DNA of 64,000 bases from Hyphomicrobiales bacterium (GTDB taxonomy: Bacteria; Pseudomonadota; Alphaproteobacteria; Rhizobiales; Rhizobiaceae): the NCBI GenBank assembly GCA_021775455.1, contig JAJFHU010000020.1, positions 62,001 through 126,000 on the forward strand. Direction: 5' to 3'. Both the position numbers and the translations under genes were made by a program. Positions within the stretch are counted from its first letter, which is position 1. Each line of letters opens with the position of its first letter. This document shows positions 26,768 through 35,949 of the stretch, one piece after another. The notes beneath the pieces were generated by a model. The model saw nothing but the letters and a program-made list of their open reading frames with translations. It had not been told where the DNA came from and did not search any database.

Positions 26768-29302
26768 ATGACTCACAGTGTTGTAATTGTTGAATCCCCG
26801 GCAAAAGCAAAGACGATCAACAAGTATTTGGGCAAGGATTACACCGTTCTGGCTTCGTATGGCCACGTACGCGACCTGCCACCAAAGGACGGATCGGTTA
26901 AGCCGGACGAAGATTTTTCAATGTCCTGGACTGTCGATTCGAAGTCCAAAACACGAATCAGTGACATCGCAAAGGCAGTTAAATCTGCTGACAAACTCAT
27001 TTTGGCAACTGACCCTGACCGTGAGGGGGAAGCAATTTCGTGGCATGTTCTGCAACTTTTGAATGATAAAAAGGCGCTGAACGGCAAGCCGGTTGAACGT
27101 GTGGTTTTCAACGCAATCACAAAAAAATCAGTTCTGGATGCGATTGCAAACCCACGATCCATCGATGAACCATTGGTCGAAGCTTATCTTGCAAGACGCG
27201 CGTTGGACTACCTGGTCGGCTTTACGCTATCGCCTGTGTTGTGGCGAAAACTCCCCGGCGCTCGTTCCGCCGGGCGCGTGCAGTCGGTCGCCCTTCGTCT
27301 CATTTGCGACCGTGAGGGCGAAATCGAACGATTTAATCCGGTCGAGTACTGGTCCATTATCGCCTCGCTCGCCAACCAGGAAAACAAGCAGTTCGAAGCC
27401 AGGATTGCCGAATTTGATGGCGACAAAATTCAACGCCTGGGCATCTCCAATGAAGACCGGGCGATGGAGATCAAGTCAATGCTGGATGGCGCAAGCCTGA
27501 GCGTTGAAAAGGTCGAATCCAAGCCGGCAAAACGAAACCCCTATGCGCCCTTTACAACTTCAACTTTGCAAATGGATGCAAGTCGATGGTTCGGATTTAC
27601 TGCGCGCCAAACCATGCAGGTTGCCCAGCGACTTTACGAAGGCATTGATATTGGCGGAGAGACTGTTGGTCTGATTACCTATATGCGTACAGATGGTGTG
27701 CAAATCGCACCAGAAGCCATCAATCCAATACGCAGCCAGATTGCAAAAAGTTATAGCGATCGCCATGTACCAGAAAAACCGCGCATGTATTCATCGAAAG
27801 CGAAGAACGCCCAAGAAGCACATGAAGCAATTCGTCCGACCGAGATTTCCAGATTACCGGAAGATGTTTCCAAATTTCTCGATGATGACCAGAAAAAACT
27901 GTACGGTCTGATTTGGCGTCGCACCATCGCAAGCCAGATGGCATCTGCTGAGATTGAACGTACTGCCGTCGACATTCTTGCAGAAAATTCCGGCAAACAG
28001 GCGCGTCTGCGTGCCAACGGTTCGGTAATCCGCTTTGATGGCTTCCTGGCAGCCTACGAAGCGGCAAAGTCTCAAGGTGAAGATGATGAAGATGGAAAGC
28101 GCCTGCCAGCAATGTCTGAAGGCGAGGCGGTCAAGCGAGAAAACATTGAAGCAAAACAGCACTTCACTGAACCACCTCCACGCTACTCAGAAGCTTCGTT
28201 AATCCGAAAAATGGAAGAACTGGGTATCGGTCGACCATCTACCTACGCATCAGTGCTTTCCACCATTCAGGATCGTGACTATGTCACGCTCGACAAACGC
28301 CGCTTTATTCCGGCATCAAAAGGTCGGGTTGTTACGAGTTTCCTTGAAAGTTTTTTCCGTCGTTATGTCGAATATGATTTCACCGCTAATCTCGAAGAAC
28401 AGCTGGACAAGATTTCTGCAGGTGAGTTGTCCTGGAAAGACGTTCTCAATGATTTCTGGAAGCAGTTTTCTGCAAGCGTTGAGGAAATCAAGGATATTCG
28501 CGTCACGCAGGTGCTGGATACGTTGAACGAAGATCTTGCGCCACTTGCCTTCCCGCCACGCGAGGACGGCTCAGAGCCACGCGCCTGCCCCAATTGCCCT
28601 GCTGGTCAACTGAGTCTCAAAGTCGGCAAGTTTGGAGCTTTCATTGGTTGTTCGAATTATCCGGAATGCAATTACACTCGTCAACTTGGGCAAACGGATG
28701 CCGAGGCTGCAGAAGCAGCAGTAAACGACGGACCCAAGGTGTTGGGGTCTGATCCCGAAACCGATGAGGAAATTTCACTTCGCACAGGTCGCTTTGGTCC
28801 CTATGTTCAAAGAGGTGAAGGCAAAGAGTGCAAACGCGCCAGCATCCCCAAGGGTTGGGATCCACAAACCATCGATTATGAAAAGGCAATGCAGTTGATC
28901 GCACTGCCCCGCGATGTTGGAGAGCATCCGGAAACCGGGAAAATGATGACTGCCGGAATTGGCCGGTACGGCCCCTTCGTACTGCATGACGGTTTGTATG
29001 CCAATCTGGACAATGTTGAGGAAGTATTCACTGTTGGCCTGAACCGGGCAGTCAGTGTGTTGGCTGAAAAATCCGAGAAGGGTGGAAGTCGCAGACGAAC
29101 CGCCGCCGCGCTGAAAGAGCTGGGCGAGCACCCCGAGAAAAAAGGCCCGGTTACTGTAAAAGACGGGCGCTATGGCCCCTATGTGAATCATGGCAAGATC
29201 AATGCTACTCTTCCAAAGGACAAGGACCCTCAATCGGTCACCCTCGACGAAGCGCTGGTCCTGATCGCGGAAAGAGCCGCCAAGGGTGGAAAGAAAAAAT
29301 AG
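26768..29302 (+). CDS. topA: DNA topoisomerase I
   Basis: Type IA topoisomerase that relaxes negative supercoils. The 844-residue protein starts with the TOPRIM motif VVIVESPAKAKTINKYLG and has the acidic DPDREGEA cluster (from about D82). The catalytic tyrosine is Y305 in LITYMRTDG. A single C4 zinc finger lies near 605-635 (CPNC...CSNYPEC). The tail repeats the pattern GRFGPYVQRG/GRYGPFVLHDG/GRYGPYVNHG, the topo C-terminal repeats, and ends Lys-rich. ATG 26768 gives the family N-terminus; an upstream TTG at 26726 is possible. It overlaps or abuts rnr. Confidence 0.96.
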   Translation: MTHSVVIVESPAKAKTINKYLGKDYTVLASYGHVRDLPPKDGSVKPDEDFSMSWTVDSKSKTRISDIAKAVKSADKLILATDPDREGEAISWHVLQLLNDKKALNGKPVERVVFNAITKKSVLDAIANPRSIDEPLVEAYLARRALDYLVGFTLSPVLWRKLPGARSAGRVQSVALRLICDREGEIERFNPVEYWSIIASLANQENKQFEARIAEFDGDKIQRLGISNEDRAMEIKSMLDGASLSVEKVESKPAKRNPYAPFTTSTLQMDASRWFGFTARQTMQVAQRLYEGIDIGGETVGLITYMRTDGVQIAPEAINPIRSQIAKSYSDRHVPEKPRMYSSKAKNAQEAHEAIRPTEISRLPEDVSKFLDDDQKKLYGLIWRRTIASQMASAEIERTAVDILAENSGKQARLRANGSVIRFDGFLAAYEAAKSQGEDDEDGKRLPAMSEGEAVKRENIEAKQHFTEPPPRYSEASLIRKMEELGIGRPSTYASVLSTIQDRDYVTLDKRRFIPASKGRVVTSFLESFFRRYVEYDFTANLEEQLDKISAGELSWKDVLNDFWKQFSASVEEIKDIRVTQVLDTLNEDLAPLAFPPREDGSEPRACPNCPAGQLSLKVGKFGAFIGCSNYPECNYTRQLGQTDAEAAEAAVNDGPKVLGSDPETDEEISLRTGRFGPYVQRGEGKECKRASIPKGWDPQTIDYEKAMQLIALPRDVGEHPETGKMMTAGIGRYGPFVLHDGLYANLDNVEEVFTVGLNRAVSVLAEKSEKGGSRRRTAAALKELGEHPEKKGPVTVKDGRYGPYVNHGKINATLPKDKDPQSVTLDEALVLIAERAAKGGKKK

Positions 29303-31583
29303 CGGTTTGGCCAGCTCAAAGAAGAAATCACCGAAGAAAAATGCTGGAAATCCAGGCAAACTCCCGAGTCGCGAGCAAATTCTTGAATTCATTTCCAGTA
29401 ACCCGAGGCACAATTCAAAGCGCGATATCGCCAAGGCCTTTTCAGTAAGCGGCAACGACCGGGCTGAATTAAAATCCTTGTTGCGTGATCTGATCAACGA
29501 AGGATTGATCGAGCGGCGCGGCAAACGGTTGGCTGAACCCGGAAATCTTCCTCCTGTCACAGTGATCGACATCATAGCCAGGGATCGCGACGGAGGCTTG
29601 CTCGCAAAACCTGCAAACTGGAACGAACCCGAATTTGGCAAACCGCCGCTAATCGAGATTTCCCGCAAAAAATCGTCCAAGGCGAAGTTGGCAGGCATAG
29701 GCAACCGCGTGCTGGCAAGACTGGAGCCCAAACATGGTCAAAAAGGTGTCTATACGGCAAGCATTATCAAGCTTCTGGAACGCAAATCCGGCGAAGTAAT
29801 CGGAATTGTGCGAATAACTGACAATGGCCAGGTGCGTCTCGTCCCAACTGCAAAGCGGCAAGATGAACTTGAAATTCCAAAAGCCATGCTGGGAGATGCA
29901 AAAGACGGCGATCTGGTAACGGCAGAACAACTGAAATCCAGCCGACACGGTTTGAAACAAGCCCGCGTGACAAAGGTGGTGGGATCGCTGTCCAGCGAAA
30001 AGGCGGTTTCTCTCATAGCACTTCACGCCAATGGAATTCCCCACATTTTTCCGCAGGAAGTATTGCAGGAGGCAGCAGCAGCCAAGCCGGTAACCCAGGG
30101 TAAACGCGAAGACTGGCGTGATGTACCACTTCTTACCATCGACCCAGCAGATGCGAAGGATCACGATGATGCAATCTATGCAAAGCCTGATCCTGATGTA
30201 GCTGGTGGATACATTGCTTATGTGGCGATTGCTGACGTCAGCGCTTACGTATTACCCGGTTCGCCAATGGATCGCGAAGCTTTGTTACGCGGCAACTCGG
30301 TCTATTTTCCTGACCGTGTGGTTCCGATGCTCCCTGAGCGCATTTCCAACAATCTGTGTTCTCTTCGCGAACATGAAGATCGTCCTGCTCTTGCCGTCCG
30401 CATGGTGTTTGACGCTGAGGGACGAAAAACCAAGCACACTTTTCATCGCATCCTAATGCGGTCAGCTGCCAAGCTGTCTTATCAGCAGGCACAGACAGCC
30501 GTTGATGGAGAACCTGACGAAAAAACACAGCCACTTTTGAAAACCGTCCTGACCCCCCTTTGGGAGGCATATCGATATCTTTCACGTGGTCGACAGAACC
30601 GTCAGCCCCTTGATCTCGATCTGCCGGAACGCAAGATTATCCTTAATGACGCTGGCGAAGTTGACCGGGTGTATGTCCCGGACCGACTGGATGCCCATCG
30701 GTTGGTTGAAGAATTCATGATCCAGGCCAATGTTTGCGCAGCGGAAACACTGGAACGAAAAAAACAAAAACTCATATACCGAGCACACGACGCCCCGTCC
30801 CTGGAAAAACTCGAAAGATTACGGGAGTTTCTCGGATCCCTGAACATGTCGCTTGCCCGACCCGGCAATTTGCGCCCAATGCATTTTAACCAGATACTTT
30901 CCAAAGTGCGCGGCACTGAAAACGAAGAGCTTGTAAACCAGGTCGTTTTACGCTCGCAGAGCCAGGCCGAATACACCGCTGACAACATCGGTCATTTTGG
31001 GCTCCAGCTTACCCGTTACGCGCACTTCACCTCCCCTATCAGGCGCTATGCAGACTTGATTGTTCATCGTGCATTGGTCGGCTCGTTGGGGTTGGGCGAA
31101 GGCGCCATAACACCGGCCGAAGAGGCTCGCCTTGAAGAAATCGCTGCAGAAATATCCCTGACTGAACGACGTGCCATGCAGGCCGAGCGTGAAACCATTG
31201 ACCGACTGATTGCTGCCCATCTGGTGGAACGCATAGGAGACCAGTTTTCTGGTCGCATCAACGGCGTAACCCGGGCAGGTCTGTTTGTCACACTTAACGA
31301 TACTGGCGCCGACGGATTTGTTCCCATATCTTTACTGTCAGATGAGTATTTCATCTTTGATGAAAATCGTCACGCACTGGTTGGTGAGCAAACCGGATCG
31401 ACCTACCAATTGGGCCAAAATGTAGAGGTTCGTCTGGCAGAAGCTGCTCCCGTTTCGGGTGCACTGAGATTTGAAATGCTGAGCGAGGGAACTGAAGGGA
31501 AATCCCTTCCACGCTCTCGAAATACCAACAAGAAACCTCATAATCGACGCCCCAAACTCCCAAAGCGTCGTAGAAAAAGGTAA
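29286..31583 (+). CDS. rnr: Ribonuclease R
   Basis: RNase R is a 3'-5' exoribonuclease that degrades structured RNA. The 765-residue protein has an N-terminal winged-helix region (SREQILEFISSNP, SKRDIAKAFSVSG), cold-shock domains, and the RNB catalytic core with DPADAKDHDDAIYAK (the aspartate cluster) and FTSPIRRYADLIVHRAL. An S1 domain (GRINGVTRAGLFVTL) and a basic tail follow. The start is uncertain: GTG 29286 overlaps topA by 17 bases, and TTG 29307 just past the topA stop is equally plausible. No ATG is available near the N-terminus. Confidence 0.95.
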   Translation: MERKNSGLASSKKKSPKKNAGNPGKLPSREQILEFISSNPRHNSKRDIAKAFSVSGNDRAELKSLLRDLINEGLIERRGKRLAEPGNLPPVTVIDIIARDRDGGLLAKPANWNEPEFGKPPLIEISRKKSSKAKLAGIGNRVLARLEPKHGQKGVYTASIIKLLERKSGEVIGIVRITDNGQVRLVPTAKRQDELEIPKAMLGDAKDGDLVTAEQLKSSRHGLKQARVTKVVGSLSSEKAVSLIALHANGIPHIFPQEVLQEAAAAKPVTQGKREDWRDVPLLTIDPADAKDHDDAIYAKPDPDVAGGYIAYVAIADVSAYVLPGSPMDREALLRGNSVYFPDRVVPMLPERISNNLCSLREHEDRPALAVRMVFDAEGRKTKHTFHRILMRSAAKLSYQQAQTAVDGEPDEKTQPLLKTVLTPLWEAYRYLSRGRQNRQPLDLDLPERKIILNDAGEVDRVYVPDRLDAHRLVEEFMIQANVCAAETLERKKQKLIYRAHDAPSLEKLERLREFLGSLNMSLARPGNLRPMHFNQILSKVRGTENEELVNQVVLRSQSQAEYTADNIGHFGLQLTRYAHFTSPIRRYADLIVHRALVGSLGLGEGAITPAEEARLEEIAAEISLTERRAMQAERETIDRLIAAHLVERIGDQFSGRINGVTRAGLFVTLNDTGADGFVPISLLSDEYFIFDENRHALVGEQTGSTYQLGQNVEVRLAEAAPVSGALRFEMLSEGTEGKSLPRSRNTNKKPHNRRPKLPKRRRKR

Positions 31584-31591
31584 CAAGGACA

Positions 31592-31990
31592 ATGAATACG
31601 GTCGAAATTTTACGTAATGAACCTGAGCGCCCGTTAATGCCCGCAATTCGTGCCGGGCTGAAAGGCAAGTGCCCCGCCTGCAAATCCGGTACACTGTTTT
31701 CACACCAACTGACAACACGCGACAATTGTGAAAACTGCGGCGAGGAGTTACATCACCATCGCGCGGACGATCTTCCTGCATATCTTAACGTCTTTATCGT
31801 TGGCCACATCATTGTCGGTTTGATGGTTATCGTCATGAGGTGGGATTTGTTGTCTGTTTGGCCGCTGACGATATTGGCAGTCCTGACCGCAATCTTCTTT
31901 TCACTTACGCTGATGCGGCCACTGAAAGGTGCAGTAATGAGCACACAATGGGCATTGAGAATGCACGGCTTCGGCGGCCATGACGAGTGA
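31592..31990 (+). CDS. DUF983 family protein
   Basis: A 132-residue protein with a cysteine pair near the N-terminus (GKCPACKSG, with DNCENCGEEL some 20 residues later), which would form a zinc ribbon, then two membrane helices (about 66-83 and 87-105). This is the DUF983 layout; function is unknown, though in alphaproteobacteria it regularly sits after rnr. It starts eight bases after the rnr stop and overlaps the NUDIX gene by 11 bases. Confidence 0.9.
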   Translation: MNTVEILRNEPERPLMPAIRAGLKGKCPACKSGTLFSHQLTTRDNCENCGEELHHHRADDLPAYLNVFIVGHIIVGLMVIVMRWDLLSVWPLTILAVLTAIFFSLTLMRPLKGAVMSTQWALRMHGFGGHDE

Positions 31991-32765
31991 TGAACGTACA
32001 TTGGAAAGCGAACGGTTAAGGGTGGAGGCAATGATTGCCACACCATCCAAGCGCAATTTGAACCGACCACGAGAAAACACCGGATTTGTTCGCCCTCGAA
32101 ATGCATCAACGATGATATTGATCGACGGACCGGCGAGCGATCCAAAAGTGCTGATGGGCAAACGCAACAAGGCGCTGAAATTCATGCCCGGCGCGCTGGT
32201 TTTCCCGGGAGGGTCTGTGGATCGCGGTGACGGATCGGTTCCCTGCTGCAATGAGTTGCACCCCAAAACTGCAAAACGCCTTAAAGAAAACATGCGCGGA
32301 AGACCAACACCTCGTGGTGTTCGCGCACTTGCCCTTGCTGCGGTCCGGGAAACCGCAGAGGAAAGTGGTCTTCTTTTGGGAAAACCCGGCGACTTCGCCC
32401 ACCCGAAGGAAGACTGGGAACCATTTCGCAAATTCAGCGTTGTTCCTGCACTAAATGAAATTCGGTTGTTCGCCCGGGCGATCACCCCGCCGGATCTGTC
32501 ACGTCGTTTTGACACCTGGTTCTTTGTAGCCCGAAAATCAGCGATAGCTTTTGAACCTGAAGGCGGATTTTATCCAAGTGGCGAACTTGAAGACCTCCAA
32601 TGGATAAGCCCTCATGATGCCATCCAGCAAAATACCCGTGAAATCACACGCATAATGCTTGTCGAACTGATGAAACGGCTTGAAAAAGACACAGATCTCT
32701 CGGCGTCCTATCCAGCTCCCTATTATTTTGCCAATCGGGGTGTGTTTCAACGCAAGATAATTTAA
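31980..32765 (+). CDS. NUDIX hydrolase
   Basis: A 261-residue NUDIX-fold protein that would hydrolyse a nucleoside-diphosphate-linked substrate. The nudix box is split: FPGGS at 75-79 is followed by a long insertion, and REtaEESG comes at 123-130. An insertion between these two halves is also seen in eukaryotic NUDT7/NUDT19-type CoA hydrolases, so CoA or acyl-CoA is one candidate substrate; this is inference. It overlaps the end of DUF983 by 11 bases, and the MFS gene follows at about 58 bases. Confidence 0.88.
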   Translation: MTSDERTLESERLRVEAMIATPSKRNLNRPRENTGFVRPRNASTMILIDGPASDPKVLMGKRNKALKFMPGALVFPGGSVDRGDGSVPCCNELHPKTAKRLKENMRGRPTPRGVRALALAAVRETAEESGLLLGKPGDFAHPKEDWEPFRKFSVVPALNEIRLFARAITPPDLSRRFDTWFFVARKSAIAFEPEGGFYPSGELEDLQWISPHDAIQQNTREITRIMLVELMKRLEKDTDLSASYPAPYYFANRGVFQRKII

Positions 32766-32823
32766 GTGTTTACTCAAATTTCTCAGCTTGACCTGTTTTG
32801 ATTGCCGGTCCAAAGCTGAGCGC

Positions 32824-34011
32824 ATGACTGCGCCCTCCGTTACAACCCGATTCCAGATACTGCTCAAGGAAGCCGATGTGGTTTCCATCGCCGCCGCGAT
32901 TGCTACCATTGCAGCAGTTGGAGCTGCTCTCAGCCTGAGTGGGCCATTATTGAGTTTGTTGATGGAACAACGCGGTGTTTCATCTTCCATGAACGGTGCC
33001 AACACCGCCGTTGCCGGCCTGGCAGCAATTGTCATGATACCCTTCATAACCCCAATGGCCCGCAGGTTTGGGGTCGTCAACACATTGAGCTTGATGATAA
33101 TTTTAACCGCGGCGTTTCTTCTCGGTTTCTATTTTTTTGAATCCATGCCAGCCTGGTTTGTTCTGCGCTTTGCGTTCAGCAGTGCATTGGTAACAGTCTT
33201 CGTCCTCAGTGAATTCTGGATCAACTCAGCGGCACCGGACGCAAGCCGTGGGCTAATCCTGGGCATCTACGGCACTGTTTTGGCGCTCGGATTTGCAGCC
33301 GGGCCCGGAATTCTAGCGCTGGTTGGCACTGCGGGTATTTTGCCATTCGCGATTGGCGGCCTCCTGATCTTGTTTTCATTGGGTCCAGCCATGTATGCCC
33401 GAAAACGTCAACCAGTCATGGACGAGACCGGCAAAACTCCATCTGTGTTGCCATACCTATTCTTGGTTCCCACAGCGACGATGTCTGCATTTGTTTTTGG
33501 ACTGGCCGAACAATCTGACCTTGCACTTTTCCCGGTTTTCGCCACACGATATGGCTACGAAGAAACCAGCGTTGCCCTCTATGTCACGGTCCTTGCGCTG
33601 GGACATCTGGTTTTTCAAATTCCGCTCGGTATCCTTAGTGACAAGGTAAAGGACCGGCGCAATTTGATGCTGGGTTGTGCTTTTGTTGGCGCCATCGGCG
33701 CATTGATGCTGTTGGTTGTGGTAAACTATGCATGGATGCTGGCCCTGTGCATATTCTTGTGGGGCGGAGTGACCGGCGGAATGTACACGGTTGGTCTCGC
33801 ACACCTTGGGTCTCGGTTAACCGGGACGAATTTGGCCCAAGCCAATGCAGCGTTCATTATGGCCTATGCAGTTGGAATGATGGTGGGTCCTGTTTATACA
33901 GGAGTTGCGATGGACCTGATCGGTACCGATGGATTCGGATGGGCAATATTTACCTGCTTCGCGCTGTATGTGGCAGTGCATGCATTGCGGGTCACCATCT
34001 GGCGCGATTGA
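32824..34011 (+). CDS. MFS transporter
   Basis: A 395-residue major-facilitator protein with about twelve helices and a conserved-type loop IPFITPMARRFGVVNT between helices 2 and 3 and QIPLGILSDKVKDRRN in the second half. It resembles the YcaD/proline-betaine-like group, and the substrate is unknown. I chose ATG 32824 (MTAPSVTTRF); an in-frame TTG at 32788 would add 12 residues. This is the last gene of the conserved rnr-DUF983-NUDIX-MFS block before the accessory stretch. Confidence 0.88.
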   Translation: MTAPSVTTRFQILLKEADVVSIAAAIATIAAVGAALSLSGPLLSLLMEQRGVSSSMNGANTAVAGLAAIVMIPFITPMARRFGVVNTLSLMIILTAAFLLGFYFFESMPAWFVLRFAFSSALVTVFVLSEFWINSAAPDASRGLILGIYGTVLALGFAAGPGILALVGTAGILPFAIGGLLILFSLGPAMYARKRQPVMDETGKTPSVLPYLFLVPTATMSAFVFGLAEQSDLALFPVFATRYGYEETSVALYVTVLALGHLVFQIPLGILSDKVKDRRNLMLGCAFVGAIGALMLLVVVNYAWMLALCIFLWGGVTGGMYTVGLAHLGSRLTGTNLAQANAAFIMAYAVGMMVGPVYTGVAMDLIGTDGFGWAIFTCFALYVAVHALRVTIWRD

Positions 34012-34270
34012 CGTTCAAAACCACAGGCTGCACCAACCATGTCAGACATGTTCCTGCTTGGTATTACATATCCTGATCGGAGAATTCTAGATTGGCCGGG
34101 AATGGCTGCTCGGCGAACTTTAAGCCATTACCGAATTATACCAAATCTCAATACTGTGCCATTTTCTGTAGGTCTGCCAAGTTCAAGTGCCCAACATTGT
34201 TTTCCGGACCGTATATGCCCGCACCTTACCGGAAGCAATCAACCTGATTGCTTCCAAGGTCGGCATTTCG

Positions 34271-34666
34271 CTAGTTAGGCAAGGCTTCATAAGCAAGCGT
34301 TTCCAGATTATGGTGCTTTTTCTTCAAACCATCTATCTCTGAACCAAGTTCCGAAACCGCCGTCGTCAGCTCCTGTTGCAAGTTTAAGATTTGACCAATC
34401 CTGCTATCAATCATTTCGAGATCACGTGCCGAGTTCTGAAGCGGATCCAGGTCCTCACGCCCCTCAAGTAACCATATTAAAGAAACATTGTATAATCCGG
34501 CCAGCATTTGTAGCTTGTTGCCACGCGGTGAGCTATTCCCATTTTCCCAGTCGCGCAAGGTTTCTACAGTTATACCAAGATGTTTTGCGGCTACAGGTAT
34601 TGTCATACTGCATCCGATCCTCGCATCTGAAATTCGTTCTGTTATTGTTGTATCGCCGTAAGAAAT
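34271..34666 (-). CDS. XRE-family regulator, apparent ATT start codon
   Basis: The HTH spans about residues 10-70 (ERISDARIGCSM, then IPVAAKHLGITVETLRDWENGNSSPRGNKLQMLA in two parts), followed by a predicted coiled coil (about 85-125) for dimerisation. The first ATG (34606) would cut off the first helix of the HTH. In-frame upstream codons contain no ATG, GTG or TTG until a stop; but ATT at 34666 lies eight bases after a perfect AAGGAG, and the intervening codons encode exactly the missing helix. This gives 131 residues. ATT starts are rare (infC, pcnB) and usually limit expression. It lies upstream of the small-protein cluster, on the same strand. Confidence 0.75.
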   Translation of the reverse strand: MSYGDTTITERISDARIGCSMTIPVAAKHLGITVETLRDWENGNSSPRGNKLQMLAGLYNVSLIWLLEGREDLDPLQNSARDLEMIDSRIGQILNLQQELTTAVSELGSEIDGLKKKHHNLETLAYEALPN

Positions 34667-34785
34667 GGTAAATTCTCCTTGTTGCCAAAAAAGCTATTAC
34701 TGGTAAGTTTAGTTGCCGCAAGTTGTCAACATGCGAATAAGGCGATTGTTAGATTTTATTATTCAAACTTGTACTTTTGGTAATA

Positions 34786-35040
34786 TTACAAGGTAGCTGC
34801 CTTGGTGTCCTGGCAGGAAGTCACCTCCGCATCCAAGGCGTCCAGGGCGATTTCCAGTTCGCGCATTCGTGAGCCCTGGCCTTCTTCTTCAATCATGTTG
34901 CTTTCTGAAGCCGCGCGCTGAACCGCCCGTTCGTCTTCCAACTGGAGTTTCAGTTTTTCAATCTTCTGCGTTGCTGACAATTCCGGGTGTACCAAAATTT
35001 TCTGGATGGATGGGTAGGTAAACTTTTCAGTGTTGGGCAT
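34786..35040 (-). CDS. Small coiled-coil protein of unknown function
   Basis: An 84-residue, highly charged protein (KIEKLKLQLEDERAVQRAASES and RMRELEIALDALDAE) predicted to form helices and probably a coiled coil. ATG 35040 follows an AGGA site; the frame extends to 35055. I do not recognise the family. It is between the XRE regulator and the sll1863-like gene, all on the minus strand, with a hairpin element upstream. Confidence 0.7.
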   Translation of the reverse strand: MPNTEKFTYPSIQKILVHPELSATQKIEKLKLQLEDERAVQRAASESNMIEEEGQGSRMRELEIALDALDAEVTSCQDTKAATL

Positions 35041-35059
35041 TGAAATTTCCTTCAATATG

Positions 35060-35085
35060 CATGATCCGGTAAATTCCGGATCATG
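35060..35085. repeat. Perfect 10-bp palindromic hairpin
   Basis: CATGATCCGG (35060-35069) pairs with CCGGATCATG (35076-35085) across a six-base loop, in the gap between two small minus-strand genes. No T-tract follows on the minus strand, so it is either an operator or an mRNA hairpin rather than a standard terminator. Confidence 0.5.
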
Positions 35086-35102
35086 AATCTGCTAGTTTTC
35101 TG

Positions 35103-35120
35103 CTTGGGTCCTGACCCTAA
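35103..35120. repeat. 18-bp repeat, copy 2 (reverse complement)
   Basis: CTTGGGTCCTGACCCTAA is the exact reverse complement of the repeat at 26177-26194. Its TAG supplies the stop codon (35119-35117) of the sll1863-like gene, just as copy 1 supplies the stop of dprA. Confidence 0.7.
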
Positions 35121-35407
35121 GCGCTAAACCGCGAAGCAGCGTTGTTCACCGCTTTTTCAAGACTGTTCCAGGACTGTTCCACACCAGCCTTCATGTCTTC
35201 CCAGGCACTATCACCTGACTGGCGCAAGTCATCTAGTTTGGCCTGCGCATCAAGCTGATGCTTCTTCAATTTGTCGATCTGCTCAAAATACCCGATTTTG
35301 GCATCTGCAGCAGCCTCCGAGGCACGCGCCTCCAGTGCTACAATCTCGGAATCCCACTTGTTCATATGAGCTTGTAACTTTTCAACATATGCTTCTTTCT
35401 TGGTCAT
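35117..35407 (-). CDS. Coiled-coil protein resembling sll1863-type stress proteins
   Basis: A 96-residue protein made almost wholly of charged helices (KEAYVEKLQAHMNKWDSEIV, then EALEARASEAAADAKIG), with DSAWEDMKAGVEQSWNSLEKAV near the end. The repeated Trp-containing amphipathic pattern is like small sll1863-family stress-response proteins and apolipoprotein-like bacterial proteins; the comparison is from memory. GGGAG lies before ATG 35407. It belongs to the minus-strand small-gene cluster with the XRE regulator downstream. Confidence 0.75.
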   Translation of the reverse strand: MTKKEAYVEKLQAHMNKWDSEIVALEARASEAAADAKIGYFEQIDKLKKHQLDAQAKLDDLRQSGDSAWEDMKAGVEQSWNSLEKAVNNAASRFSA

Positions 35408-35537
35408 GGTTTTCTCCCTTTTGGATTGATTTTGCGGACAAGTATATTTTCTCCGGCCTTGTCCTGAAGAGCCGTATTGGTGCAGGTCTAAAATTCACGT
35501 ATTTACTGAATGGCCCTGCAAGCTTTAGTTCAGCCTT

Positions 35538-35684
35538 CTAAAGTGCGATTAGCACGAAGATTGTGCCTAAAACCGCAAGAATGAGTGAACCGACAAGCAC
35601 ACGTCTACCAGCACCATTGATGATCCCATGGCGTGCTTCAATGGGGGTCTGCTGGATGGCTGATGAAGTTTTTTCTTTTGTCAT
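35538..35684 (-). CDS. Single-pass small membrane protein
   Basis: A 47-residue protein with one predicted membrane helix at its C-terminus (VLVGSLILAVLGTIFVLIAL). ATG 35684 follows GGAAAGGA; the frame extends to 35750 but without a good ribosome site. It is upstream of the sll1863-like gene on the same strand. No homologue family is recognised; the combination with neighbours suggests a stress-related envelope role. Confidence 0.6.
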   Translation of the reverse strand: MTKEKTSSAIQQTPIEARHGIINGAGRRVLVGSLILAVLGTIFVLIAL

Positions 35685-35908
35685 CGGGTATCCTTTCCAA
35701 TTTTCAGAGCAGTAGGAGGCCATGAAGATGCCTATAAACTGCCTGATCACGTTTCATACCCAATATAGTCATTGATCTAAAATATTCAAATAAAATCAAA
35801 TACTTATTGTACATATGCCATGTTTCTTGCGCAGCATCACACGGCTACCTCACTACTTCAGGCTACCACTTTCATGCAATGACCCTGTACAATGTAACAT
35901 ACGTATCT

Positions 35909-35931
35909 TACTCAATTACCGAGATTGAGTA
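35909..35931. promoter_or_regulatory. Inverted repeat upstream of the RHH gene, candidate operator
   Basis: TACTCAAT (35909-35916) and ATTGAGTA (35924-35931) are perfect inverted arms with a seven-base spacer, 18 bases before the RHH-like ATG at 35950. RHH proteins commonly bind such half-sites in pairs, so autoregulation is a sensible guess. The spacing between the divergent starts is 265 bases. Confidence 0.55.
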
Positions 35932-35949
35932 CTACTGAAGAGGTTACTG

